A DNA stretch of 64,000 bases, taken from NCBI RefSeq assembly GCF_004322755.1, contig NZ_CP036401.1, positions 6,448,001-6,512,000 of the forward strand, written 5' to 3'. The position numbers and the translations under genes were made by a program. The notes under the pieces were generated by a model, which made no database searches, was not told the DNA's origin, and saw only the letters and a list, made by a program, of their open reading frames with translations. Below, one piece after another: positions 55,051 to 64,000 of the stretch. How positions within the stretch are numbered: the first letter of the stretch is position 1; each line of letters starts with the position of its first letter. Origin of the DNA: Pseudoduganella albidiflava (GTDB lineage Bacteria; Pseudomonadota; Gammaproteobacteria; Burkholderiales; Burkholderiaceae_D).

Positions 55051-58000
55051 TCAGGGTACGCGCAGTTCGACGGCGTGCTCGCGCCGGTCGTCGGCCAGCG
55101 CGATCTCGTTGCCCGCCACCGCCACGCCATCGACCGTGAGGCCGGGCGCGCCGCGCGAAATGCGGATCGCATAGGTCGACGAACCGTAGCGATACGACAG
55201 CTCGAAGCCATCCCACTCGTCCGGCATCTTCGGCGCCAGCGACAGCCGGTCGCCGTTGCGCGTGACGCCCAGCAGCGACTCCAGGATCAGCCGGTACATC
55301 CAGCCGGACGAGCCGGTGTACCAGCTCCAGCCGCCGCGCCCCACATGCGGTTCGACCGCGTAGATGTCGGCCGTGACCACGTACGGTTCGACCTTGTAGA
55401 TGGCGACGTTTTCCGCGCTGGATGCGTGCTGCACCGGGTTGATCAGCCGCATCAGCTCCCAGGCCTTCGCGGTATCGCCCAGCGCGGCGAACGCCATCAC
55501 GGTCCAGACCGCGGCATGCGTGTACTGGCCGCCGTTTTCCCGTACACCCGGCACATAGCCCTGGATATAGCCGGGGTTCGGGTCGGCCTTGTCGAACGGC
55601 GGGTCGAGCAGCTGGATGAAGCCGGCGTCGCGGCGCACCAGCCGCGCGTCGACCTGCGCCATCGCGCCGCGCGCGCGCTCGGGATCGGCCGCGCCGGACA
55701 GCACGCCCCAGCTTTGCGAGATCGAATCGATCTGGCACTCTTCGCTTTCGTGCGAGCCGAGCGGCGTACCGTCGTCGAAATAGGCACGGCGATACCACTG
55801 GCCATCCCACGCGTTCTTCTCGACATTTTCCGCCAGCCTGACCGCCTCGGACCGGCATTCCGCGGCGAATCCGCCATCGCCGCGCCGCTCCGCCACCTCG
55901 GCGAACTGCCGCAGCACGTCGACCAGGAACCACGCCAGCCACACGCTTTCGCCCTTGCCTTCCGCGCCCACCTTGTCCATGCCGTCGTTCCAGTCGCAGG
56001 AGCCGATCAGCGGCAGGCCGCGCTCGCCGAAGCGCAAGCCGTGGCGGATCGCGCGCACGCAGTGCTGGTACAGGTTTTCCGCCAGCGGCGAGCGGCCGGG
56101 CATGTCGTAGTAGGAATCCTCGTCGGCCTTCACCGGCCGGCCTTCCAGGTACTGCGCTTCCTCGTCGAGCACCGACAGGTCGCCGGTCACCTTGACATAG
56201 CGGGCGGTGGCCAGCGGCAGCCACAGGTAGTCGTCCGAACAATGGGTGCGCACGCCGCGGTCGGACGGCGGATGCCACCAGTGCTGCACGTCGCCCTCGG
56301 CGAACTGGTGCGCCGCGCACAGCACCAGGTGCTCGCGCAGCAGCTGCGGTTCGGTATGCACCATCGCCATCGCATCCTGCAGCTGGTCGCGGTAGCCGAA
56401 CGCGCCGCCGGACTGGTAATAGCCGCTGCGCGCCCACAGCCGGCAGGCGATGGTCTGGTACATCAGCCAGCCGTTGGCGATCACGTCCAGCGCCGGTTCG
56501 GGCGTGGCGATGCGTACCGCGCCCAGCGTGGCCTGCCAGTGCGCATGCACGGCGGCCAGCGCATCGCGCGCGGCGGCGGCACCGCCATGCTTCTGCGCCA
56601 TCGTGCTGGCGTCGGCATTGCGGCGCCCGCCCATGCCCAGCACGAAGACCAGTTCGCGCTCCTCGCCCGGCAGCAGTTCGAACGGCACCTGCAGCGCGGC
56701 GCAGGCATCGAGGCCGGTGCCGACCTTGCCGGACAGCCGCTGGCGGCGCAGCGCGGCCGGACTGGCCAGCGTGCCGTTACGGCCCAGGAATTCGGTACGG
56801 TCCGAGGTCACGGTGCGCGTCGCCGCGTCGACGCTGAAGAACGCCACGCGGCCCGAGAATTCCATGTTGTACGGATTGCGGGCGAACAGCGCGCCGCTCA
56901 CCGCATCGAGCTCGGTCACGACGTGCATGGCGGACTTCGAGCGCATCTCGCCCAGCACCCATTCGACATAGCCGGTGACCGACAGCTTGCGCGCCACCGG
57001 TGAACCGTTGCGCACCTTCAGCACGGTGTAGCGCACCGGCGCGTCGTTCGATACATACGTGGTCATGACCGATCCGATGCCCGCCTCGGTATGCTCGAAG
57101 GTGCTGTAGCCGAAGCCATGGCGCGTAACGTAATCGCCGCTGCCGCGCGCCGGCAGCGGCGTGGGCGACCAGAAGTGGCCGCTGGCTTCGTCGCGCAGGT
57201 AGAACGCTTCGCCGCCGGCATCGGTGACCGGGTCGTTGTGCCAGGGCGTGAGCCGGAATTCATGGGCGTTCTCATGCCAGGTGTAGGCTTGCCCGCTTTC
57301 CGAGATCACGCTGCCGAACTGCGCGTTGGCCAGCACGTTCGACCACGGCGCCGGCGTGACGCGCCCATGGCCGGTGACGATCACGTATTCGCGCCCGTCC
57401 GGCGTGAAGCCGCCGAAGCCGTTCCACAGGATCAGGTCGTGCGGCACGTGCGTGGCCGGGCCGGCGTCGTCATACTCGCCGCGCGAATCGGCCAGCAGCG
57501 GCGGCACGCGCAGCACCGGCGGGGCCGAGCGCTTGACCTGCTCGGCCAGCGGGCCGCGGGCATCGTTGACGATCATCCGCGCCACGGTCTGCAGCAGGAT
57601 CCGGTCTTCGCTCGAGATCTGCTCGAGCGGCCGCACGAAGATGCCGCCCGGCCGGTCGATCGCCTGCGCATCGATGCCGGAAGCGATCATGCCGATGATC
57701 TGGTCGTACAGCGCCTGGCGGTAGCCGGAAGTGTCCTCGAACCAGATCACCAGGTCCACCGTCAGGCCCTTGAGGCGCCAGTAGGCGTGCGCCTGCACCA
57801 TCTGCCGCGCCACCTCGATGTTGGCGGAATCCTTCACCTGCAGCAGCACGATCGGCAGGTCGCCGGAGATCGCATACGGCCACAGGTTCGACTGGCCGCG
57901 GTGGTTCTTGATCAGCACCGACGGATCGGCGCGCAGCGCGGCGTTCGGATAGATCACGTGGTTCGCCAGGCGGCTGTACAGCTGGCCGTCGGCTTCGCTG

Positions 58001-61000
58001 GCGTTCAGCTGGCGCAGCACCACCTGGCTGTGCGTCCAGGCCAGCTCGAAGACCCGGTCGGCCATGTGGCGGTCCTGGTACTTGTCGATCAGGTGCCGCG
58101 CCGCCTCGCGGGTCTCGGTCATGCCGGTGGCGATATCGATCGTCGCCGTGCTGTCCGGCGGCAGCGTGATGCGGTAGCGGATCGCCACCGCCGGGTCCAG
58201 CACCGACCCGTGGCCGCCGGCCAGCGGGCCCGGCTCGACCAGTGCGCGCGGCGCCCGCGCGCTGTTGCCGCGCCCGATGAAGTGGGCCCGGTCGGTTTCA
58301 AACGAGACTTCCAGCACCTCGGCATCGTGCACCGTCATCACGTGCAGCATGCACGGCGATTGCTCGCCCTTGCCGCGCGGGCGCCGCGTGCAGAGGATGG
58401 CGCTCTCGTCGCCCAGGATCTCGGTCTGCACGAACAGCTTCGAGAACGCCGGGTGCGCCATGTCGGCCGCGGCCGGCGCCATCACGACTTCGGCAAAGCT
58501 GGTCAGTTCGAGCGTGCGCGGGCGGTTCGAATTGTTCGTCACGCGCAGCCGGCGCATCTCGATATCGTCCTCCGGGGAGACCACGATGTCGGTATGCAGG
58601 TCGATGCCACGGTCGGTGCGCCGGTATTCGGCGCGGCCCTCGGAGAAGATCACCTCGTAGTGTTCCGGCTCGGCCAGCGTGGGCTGGTAGGTGTTCGACC
58701 AGAAGTGGCCGTCCTCGTCGCGCACGTAGCAGAACTGGCCCCAGTTGTCGCGCGTCGTATCCTCGCGCCAGCGCGTCACGGCCAGGTCGTGCCAGCGGCT
58801 GCTGCTGCCGCCCGCCGCCGTCACCATCACGTGGTAGCGGCCATTCGACAGCAACTGCACTTCGGGTACCGGCGTGTTCGGCTGCGCCAGCACGCGCACC
58901 GGCGCGGCCTGGTCATGCGAGGTGGAGCGCACGGCGGCGGCCTGCTCGGAACTGGTGGAGAAGAACGCGCCGATGCGCGGGCTGCGCTCCTGCAGCATCA
59001 GCAGCGCCGATTGCAGCATCGGGTCGGATTCGAAGCGGCGCTGCATCGGCCTGTCGTGCAGCAGGTACGACAGCGCCAGGAAACCCATGCCCTGGTGGTG
59101 CACCATGAACGATTTCACCACCGCGAACGGCTGGCCGCGCGGCAGCCGCGCCGGCGTGTAGTCGATCGCCTCGTAGAAGCCGTAGCGGCCGATGAAGCCG
59201 AGGCCGGCCATCTTTTCCAGGTTCTGGCAGGCCGCTTCCGGATCCACCATCAGCGCCATCATCGACGCATAGGGCGCGATCACCAGGTCGTCCGCCAGGC
59301 CGCGCTTCATGCCCAAGCCGGGCACGCCGAACGCGCGGTACTGGTAGTTCATCGCCGCGTCCACGGTGGTATAGCCGGATTCGGAAATACCCCATGGGAC
59401 GTTGCGCTGGCGCGCGTATTCGATCTGTGCCGCCACCACCGAGCGGTAGGTCTGGTCCAGCAGGGTGCTCGGATAGGTCGGCATCACCAGCAGCGGCATC
59501 AGGTACTCGAACATCGAGCCGCTCCACGACATCAGCACCGGCTGGCCATGGACGATGGCGAGCTGCCGGCCCAGGGCGAACCAGTGCTCCTGCGGCAGCT
59601 GGCCCTGGGCCACGGCCACGTAGCTGGCCAGCCGCACCTCGGAGGCGAGCAGGTCGTAATAGCTGGCGTCGAGGCGGCGCTCGGTGACGTTGTAGCCGAT
59701 CGCCAGCAGCCTGGTGGTGCGGTTGTACAGGAAACCATAGTCCAGCTGGGCGAAGCTGCACGCTTGCCCGGCCAGTTCGCGCAGGTGCGCCATGCGCTCG
59801 CGCGCCACGGCGGCGCCCTGCTCCACCAGCACGCCCAGCTGTTCGCGGCGCTCCCGCTCGCCCGGCGCCAGTTCCGACAGCGGCGCCCCGGCTGGCGGAT
59901 ACGACGCCAGTTCGCGCAGGGTCGGGATCTTCAGCAGCACGGTGTCGACGACGCCCGCGCCGGCCGCTTCCGGACCGGTGCCTGCGCCGATCCACGGCGC
60001 CAGCAGGACCAGGTCGTCGAAGGCGGCGCGGCATTGCGCGGCCAGCGCGCCGGCCCACGTGCGCGCGGTGGCGTTATCGGCCAGCGCCGGCTGGGCCGCG
60101 AACGCGTCGGCGGCGGCGCTGGCGCGTTCCAGGTACGCCCGCAATTCAGGCAGGCTGGAAGGATGCTGCTGCGGTACCAGCGCCTCACGCAGTGCCGTGA
60201 TCGCCCCCGGATCGGCAGTGGCGGTGCCTTCCGCGCCGGCGAGCGCTTCCTGCAGCACGGCCAGCGTGGTTTCCAGTCCGGTGACGACCCGCGGCCCGAC
60301 GACCGGTTCGTCCGCCGCGTTGAGCAGCGCCGCCTGCAGCACCAGCAGGTGGCCGGCCAGGTTGCCGCTGTCCACGGTCGACACGTAGACCGGGTGCAGC
60401 GGCTTTTTCGACTGGGTGTCGTACCAGTTGTAGAAATGCCCCTGGTAGCGTTCCAGTTCGCCCATCGTGTCCAGCGTGTTGCGGGTGCGTTGCAGCAGCT
60501 GCGCCAGGGTCAGGTAGCCGAAATCGTAGGCGCTGACGTTGGCCAGCAGCGCCATGCCGATATTGGTGGGCGACGTGCGGTGCGCGATCACCATGCCCGG
60601 GTGTTCCTGCACGTTATCGGGCGGCAGCCAGTTGTCGTCCGGCCCGACGAAGGTGTCGAACCATGCCCACGTCTTGCGCGCCACCGTATGCAGGAACTGG
60701 CGCTGGCCGTTGCCCAGCTGCGCCTGCAGGCGCTCGACCGGGCGGCTGATCCACCACGCCACCACCGGCGCCACCAGCCAGGCGACCAGGAAGATGGCGG
60801 CCGCCTCGAACGCCTTCATGCGCCACAGCGCCAGTGCGGTGCCCACGGCCAGCGCCAGCACCGGCGACATCCACATGGCGCGCCAGCTGGCCACCAGGCC
60901 GCCGTTCGCGCGCGACAGCGCCGAGGGGCGCCACTGCAGCAGGTGCCGCTTCGACACCAGCAGGCGCCAGGCCGTGCGGGCGATCGCGTCGAGGCTGATG

Positions 61001-63759
61001 TAGGCCTCGTAGGGCAGGAACACCAGCGACAGCCCGCCATGGGCGAACTGCAGGCCGCTGCGGCGCAGGGAGTTCGGCAGGTGCTGCCGCCACAGCGTGT
61101 CCGGCGACTTGTGCGACAGGTCGTACAGCGCGGCGGCGATGGCGGGCACGAAGATGATGGCCAGCACCATGCTGGTATAGAACCAGGGATGCGGCAACAC
61201 GGCGAAGGCGAACAGCAGCGACAGCGTGAGTGCCGGCGCCACCAGGCTGCGGCGCAGGTTGTCGAACAGCTTCCAGCGCGACAGCGCCGACAGCGGGTTC
61301 TTTCCGCGCGTGCCGCTCGCCGTGGGCACCCGGCCGGCAAGCCAGCCGGCCAGTTGCCAGTCGCCGCGGATCCACCGGTGGCGGCGGCTCACGTCGTCGA
61401 GGTAACGCTGCGGATACTGCTCGTACAGCTGGGCGTCGGACAGCAGGCCGGCGCGCAGGTAGCAGCCTTCCAGCAGGTCGTGCGACAGGATGCGATTATC
61501 CGGGAAGCGTTCGCCCAGCACCTGCTCGAACACGTCCACGTCGTAGATGCCCTTGCCGATGAACGACCCTTCCGCGAACACGTCCTGGTACACGTCGGAC
61601 ACGGTGCGCGTGTACGGGTCGATGCCCGGTTCGCCGCCGCACAGCCGCTCGTACAGCGAGGCGTCCGGGCTGGGCAGGCTGACAGCCACGCGCGGCTGCA
61701 GGATGCCATAGCCGGACACCACGCGGTTGCAGCGCTGCCCGCCCGCCCCCCTGCCCATCTCCTTCACCACAGGCTGGTTCAGCGGATGGCGCATGGTGGC
61801 GATGAACTGGCGCGCGGAGTCCCGCGCCAGCTGCGTGTCGGCATCCAGGGTGATCACATATTTCACGGTCGGCAGCTGGCCGCTGTCGCCGACCACCAGC
61901 GTGAAGCGGTCGCGCGCGCCGCCGCGCAGGAAGCGGTTCAGGTCGGCCAGCTTGCCGCGCTTGCGTTCCTGCCCCATCCACGCTCCTTCGGCGGGATTCC
62001 ACAGGCGCGGCCGGTGCAGCAGCACGAACGGGCAGGCGTTGTCTTCCTGCCCGTACTTGCGGTTCAGGTCTTCGATATGGGCACGCGCCCGCTCCAGCAG
62101 GCCGGCATCGGTGGGCAGCGTTTCAGCCGGTGCATCGGCAAAGTCGGACAGCAGGCAGAAATGCAGGTTCGGGTCGCGGTTGGCAAGGAAGCGTACCTCG
62201 AGCTGCTCGCACAGTTCGTCGACATTTTCCAGGCTGTAGAACAGCGACGGCACGACGACGATGGCGCGCGCATCGGAAGGAATGCCGGCCTTGAAATCCA
62301 TCCGCGGCAGCGGGCTCGGATGCGTCACCAGCGTGGCCACCCAGTTCACCAGCGCCAGTGCCAGCTGGCTGCTGCCCATCAGGCCCAGCACGGCCAGCAC
62401 CACGGTTTCCCAGCCGGCCACGCCGTCGCGCATCGCGCGCTCGACCATCAGCGCGGTGGCGATCACGGACAGGGCGGCGATCGCGCCCAGGTACGAGGCA
62501 AGCGGCGCGGCGCGCACGGTGGCGCGCAGCGATTCGCGCGGCGAACGGCGCCGCGCCACCTTCTTCTCCAGCAGCAGCACGCCCTTGTCGACCAGGTAGA
62601 AGCCCACGTGGCCGTGGCGCGGATCGTCGCTGCCGGCATGCGCGCGCGCCAGCTCGACCGCCTCCTGCGCCACCTGCGCCTCGGTAAGCCGGCAACCGCG
62701 GGCAACCTTTTCCACCACATGGCGGTAATGGTCGCGGGTGGCGAAGTCCATCGCGCCATAGATGCCGGACGGGTCTTCGCGCAGCGCCCGCTCCACGGTG
62801 CTCATCGTCTCGACGAATTCCTGCCAGTCCATCGTGCCGAGGAAGCGCAGGCTGCCGATCGTGTTGGCGATCGACACCTGGTCGGCCGCCTGCTGGCCGA
62901 TCTCGGCCTGGATCTGCTGCTCGATCGTCTGCCCCGCTTCGGCCAGCCGGTAGGTGACCCAGGTGAGCGCCAGCGTGAGCGCCGGGCTCTGGCCCTGCAG
63001 GCGCCGCGCCAGCTCGGCCACGAAGCCGCTCGTGATGGGCGGATTGGAGCGCGCCATGTCGGCCACCAGCAGGATCAGGCCGGAAGGATTCTTGTCGGCG
63101 ATTTCCACCATTCCGTCGGCCCAGCTGTTGGCCAGGTCGCGCTGGTAGCGGTTTTCGGCCACGCGCGCGGCCACCCGGCGCAGGTTTTCCAGCAGCGCCA
63201 GGCGCAGCATGATGGGAATCGCCCACAGCTCGCCCAGGGTCAGCGGGGCCAGTTCCTGGTAGGCCTCCACGAAGCGGCACAGGCTTTCCGGATCGACCCG
63301 CCCATCGCCATGGGCAATCACTTCCAGCGCCAGCCGGTAGACCCGCGGCGTGCCGTCGACCGCGCCTTTTTCAAGGCGCGGCAGCTCCTTGCTGTAATCC
63401 TTCGGCAAATGGCGCCGGGCGATGCGGATGTGTTCTTCGATCAGGTAGTAGTTATCCAGCAGCCATTCGGATGCGGGCGTGATCTGCCGCCCTTCCTTGA
63501 CGGCGGACGTCAATTCCTCGGCGGTGCCACGCAGCACGCGGGCATTGTCGGCAAGGCGCGACAGCAGCTGGTCGGGGCCGCGGCGCTTGCTCAGCACATG
63601 CGTTTCCGCCAGCGTGCGGCCGTGGTGCGCCATCTGCTGGGCACTGTAGAGCTCTGCGCGGAACGGCAGGTCTGCTTCGGTATCGGGTGCGGCGGAACCG
63701 GGCGCGGCTTCCTGGAATCCGGCGATGAAGCCGGGCCACGATTTGAAGTGTTCTTTCAA
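55051..63759 (-). CDS. ndvB: Cyclic beta-1,2-glucan synthase (GT84 plus GH94; NdvB/Cgs family)
   Basis: 2902 residues if the TTG at 63759 is the start; GAGG lies 5 bases before it, while an upstream ATG at 63867 has nothing in its favour. Order: cytoplasmic N-terminal part (to about 410), membrane helices (415-473), glycosyltransferase domain with LDADTQLARD (near 641) and RHRWIRGDWQ (near 796), more helices (841-878, 963-1003). A glycoamylase-like domain follows (about 1290-1530), then two GH94 beta-sandwiches and the GH94 barrel with YRDQLQDAM, HWWHPPSDRGVRTHCSDDY and the catalytic-acid region CDWNDGMDKVG (near 2588). The enzyme makes, cyclises and trims periplasmic glucan for osmoadaptation and host interaction. 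No ndvA-type exporter is in the window. Confidence 0.95.
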   Translation of the reverse strand: MKEHFKSWPGFIAGFQEAAPGSAAPDTEADLPFRAELYSAQQMAHHGRTLAETHVLSKRRGPDQLLSRLADNARVLRGTAEELTSAVKEGRQITPASEWLLDNYYLIEEHIRIARRHLPKDYSKELPRLEKGAVDGTPRVYRLALEVIAHGDGRVDPESLCRFVEAYQELAPLTLGELWAIPIMLRLALLENLRRVAARVAENRYQRDLANSWADGMVEIADKNPSGLILLVADMARSNPPITSGFVAELARRLQGQSPALTLALTWVTYRLAEAGQTIEQQIQAEIGQQAADQVSIANTIGSLRFLGTMDWQEFVETMSTVERALREDPSGIYGAMDFATRDHYRHVVEKVARGCRLTEAQVAQEAVELARAHAGSDDPRHGHVGFYLVDKGVLLLEKKVARRRSPRESLRATVRAAPLASYLGAIAALSVIATALMVERAMRDGVAGWETVVLAVLGLMGSSQLALALVNWVATLVTHPSPLPRMDFKAGIPSDARAIVVVPSLFYSLENVDELCEQLEVRFLANRDPNLHFCLLSDFADAPAETLPTDAGLLERARAHIEDLNRKYGQEDNACPFVLLHRPRLWNPAEGAWMGQERKRGKLADLNRFLRGGARDRFTLVVGDSGQLPTVKYVITLDADTQLARDSARQFIATMRHPLNQPVVKEMGRGAGGQRCNRVVSGYGILQPRVAVSLPSPDASLYERLCGGEPGIDPYTRTVSDVYQDVFAEGSFIGKGIYDVDVFEQVLGERFPDNRILSHDLLEGCYLRAGLLSDAQLYEQYPQRYLDDVSRRHRWIRGDWQLAGWLAGRVPTASGTRGKNPLSALSRWKLFDNLRRSLVAPALTLSLLFAFAVLPHPWFYTSMVLAIIFVPAIAAALYDLSHKSPDTLWRQHLPNSLRRSGLQFAHGGLSLVFLPYEAYISLDAIARTAWRLLVSKRHLLQWRPSALSRANGGLVASWRAMWMSPVLALAVGTALALWRMKAFEAAAIFLVAWLVAPVVAWWISRPVERLQAQLGNGQRQFLHTVARKTWAWFDTFVGPDDNWLPPDNVQEHPGMVIAHRTSPTNIGMALLANVSAYDFGYLTLAQLLQRTRNTLDTMGELERYQGHFYNWYDTQSKKPLHPVYVSTVDSGNLAGHLLVLQAALLNAADEPVVGPRVVTGLETTLAVLQEALAGAEGTATADPGAITALREALVPQQHPSSLPELRAYLERASAAADAFAAQPALADNATARTWAGALAAQCRAAFDDLVLLAPWIGAGTGPEAAGAGVVDTVLLKIPTLRELASYPPAGAPLSELAPGERERREQLGVLVEQGAAVARERMAHLRELAGQACSFAQLDYGFLYNRTTRLLAIGYNVTERRLDASYYDLLASEVRLASYVAVAQGQLPQEHWFALGRQLAIVHGQPVLMSWSGSMFEYLMPLLVMPTYPSTLLDQTYRSVVAAQIEYARQRNVPWGISESGYTTVDAAMNYQYRAFGVPGLGMKRGLADDLVIAPYASMMALMVDPEAACQNLEKMAGLGFIGRYGFYEAIDYTPARLPRGQPFAVVKSFMVHHQGMGFLALSYLLHDRPMQRRFESDPMLQSALLMLQERSPRIGAFFSTSSEQAAAVRSTSHDQAAPVRVLAQPNTPVPEVQLLSNGRYHVMVTAAGGSSSRWHDLAVTRWREDTTRDNWGQFCYVRDEDGHFWSNTYQPTLAEPEHYEVIFSEGRAEYRRTDRGIDLHTDIVVSPEDDIEMRRLRVTNNSNRPRTLELTSFAEVVMAPAAADMAHPAFSKLFVQTEILGDESAILCTRRPRGKGEQSPCMLHVMTVHDAEVLEVSFETDRAHFIGRGNSARAPRALVEPGPLAGGHGSVLDPAVAIRYRITLPPDSTATIDIATGMTETREAARHLIDKYQDRHMADRVFELAWTHSQVVLRQLNASEADGQLYSRLANHVIYPNAALRADPSVLIKNHRGQSNLWPYAISGDLPIVLLQVKDSANIEVARQMVQAHAYWRLKGLTVDLVIWFEDTSGYRQALYDQIIGMIASGIDAQAIDRPGGIFVRPLEQISSEDRILLQTVARMIVNDARGPLAEQVKRSAPPVLRVPPLLADSRGEYDDAGPATHVPHDLILWNGFGGFTPDGREYVIVTGHGRVTPAPWSNVLANAQFGSVISESGQAYTWHENAHEFRLTPWHNDPVTDAGGEAFYLRDEASGHFWSPTPLPARGSGDYVTRHGFGYSTFEHTEAGIGSVMTTYVSNDAPVRYTVLKVRNGSPVARKLSVTGYVEWVLGEMRSKSAMHVVTELDAVSGALFARNPYNMEFSGRVAFFSVDAATRTVTSDRTEFLGRNGTLASPAALRRQRLSGKVGTGLDACAALQVPFELLPGEERELVFVLGMGGRRNADASTMAQKHGGAAAARDALAAVHAHWQATLGAVRIATPEPALDVIANGWLMYQTIACRLWARSGYYQSGGAFGYRDQLQDAMAMVHTEPQLLREHLVLCAAHQFAEGDVQHWWHPPSDRGVRTHCSDDYLWLPLATARYVKVTGDLSVLDEEAQYLEGRPVKADEDSYYDMPGRSPLAENLYQHCVRAIRHGLRFGERGLPLIGSCDWNDGMDKVGAEGKGESVWLAWFLVDVLRQFAEVAERRGDGGFAAECRSEAVRLAENVEKNAWDGQWYRRAYFDDGTPLGSHESEECQIDSISQSWGVLSGAADPERARGAMAQVDARLVRRDAGFIQLLDPPFDKADPNPGYIQGYVPGVRENGGQYTHAAVWTVMAFAALGDTAKAWELMRLINPVQHASSAENVAIYKVEPYVVTADIYAVEPHVGRGGWSWYTGSSGWMYRLILESLLGVTRNGDRLSLAPKMPDEWDGFELSYRYGSSTYAIRISRGAPGLTVDGVAVAGNEIALADDRREHAVELRVP

Positions 63760-64000
63760 GGGAGCCTCGCTTCGGGGTGGCTGGCAAGGAGGCCTGCCAC
63801 GGCTGGAGTATGTTGCAGGAAATATTATGCCGTCGCACGTCACGCCACTGTTCGCTAGCGGACACAACGATGGTGCAGTGCAAAAAACCCGCCCTCGGCG
63901 CCATGAGCGTGGCTCAGGTAAACGTCAAAGGTGGCCCGTGGGCCGCCTCATGCAGAACCGGTTTGCCCCCAGGCTGCTCAGGACAGGGCGATACCGCCTT
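63760..64000. other. Upstream region of the glucan synthase and window end
   Basis: 241 bases. It should contain the synthase promoter on the minus strand, but no clear -35/-10 pair was found. The last 100 bases could belong to a further gene beyond the window; no family is recognisable. Confidence 0.4.

Noticed and set aside
53990..56437. Upstream extension of the M1 peptidase frame to 56437
   Set aside because: The frame stays open by chance through the riboswitch, the exporter and part of the synthase; the peptidase has its own signal peptide and ribosome site at 53989.
57091..63858. A 2255-residue plus-strand open frame opposite the glucan synthase
   Set aside because: Pure shadow of the synthase codon bias (high GC third positions); no domain and an absurd Arg/His/Gln composition.

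Overview
The window reads as chromosome of a high-GC betaproteobacterium, most likely of the Oxalobacteraceae (Massilia, Duganella or Pseudoduganella type). The reasons are the Burkholderiales-like ribosomal proteins, four PEP-CTERM surface proteins, large TonB receptors and palindromic intergenic repeats. No species can be named from the sequence alone. There are no rRNA or tRNA genes, no insertion sequences, no CRISPR array and no phage genes.

Layout. 1-4600: a two-component system (OmpR-type regulator and kinase) leads into an RND efflux operon on the minus strand, with a Spy/CpxP-like periplasmic protein divergent from it. 4606-6429: DsbD. 6539-20739 and 25881-30808: the str, S10, spc and alpha ribosomal operons on the minus strand (rpsL, rpsG, fusA, tuf, rpsJ, then rplC through rplQ). 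The S10 operon is split. About 5.1 kb holding a TonB receptor, a PEP-CTERM protein and a DUF2269 membrane protein lies between rpsJ and rplC, and rpsJ has a terminator on each side.

31236-40605: an EptA-like phosphoethanolamine transferase is followed by a MacAB-like export operon (adaptor, ATPase, two permeases) that ends in its own NtrC-type regulator and NtrB-type kinase. A sigma-54 promoter candidate lies in front of the operon, and four CCGGAC boxes spaced exactly 10 bp apart lie upstream of it. This self-contained, sigma-54-controlled exporter is the most interesting system in the window.

40829-50328: two tandem FxDxF PEP-CTERM genes, a spermidine synthase-like protein, a second TonB receptor, a divergent MocR-type regulator and FMN-binding protein pair, an exported methyltransferase-fold protein and a fourth PEP-CTERM gene. 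50503-54928: a serine hydrolase, an M1 aminopeptidase and a GDT1-family manganese exporter behind a yybP-ykoY manganese riboswitch. 55051-63759: a giant cyclic beta-1,2-glucan synthase. The accessory half is dominated by envelope functions: efflux, lipid A modification, periplasmic glucan, surface proteins and outer-membrane receptors.
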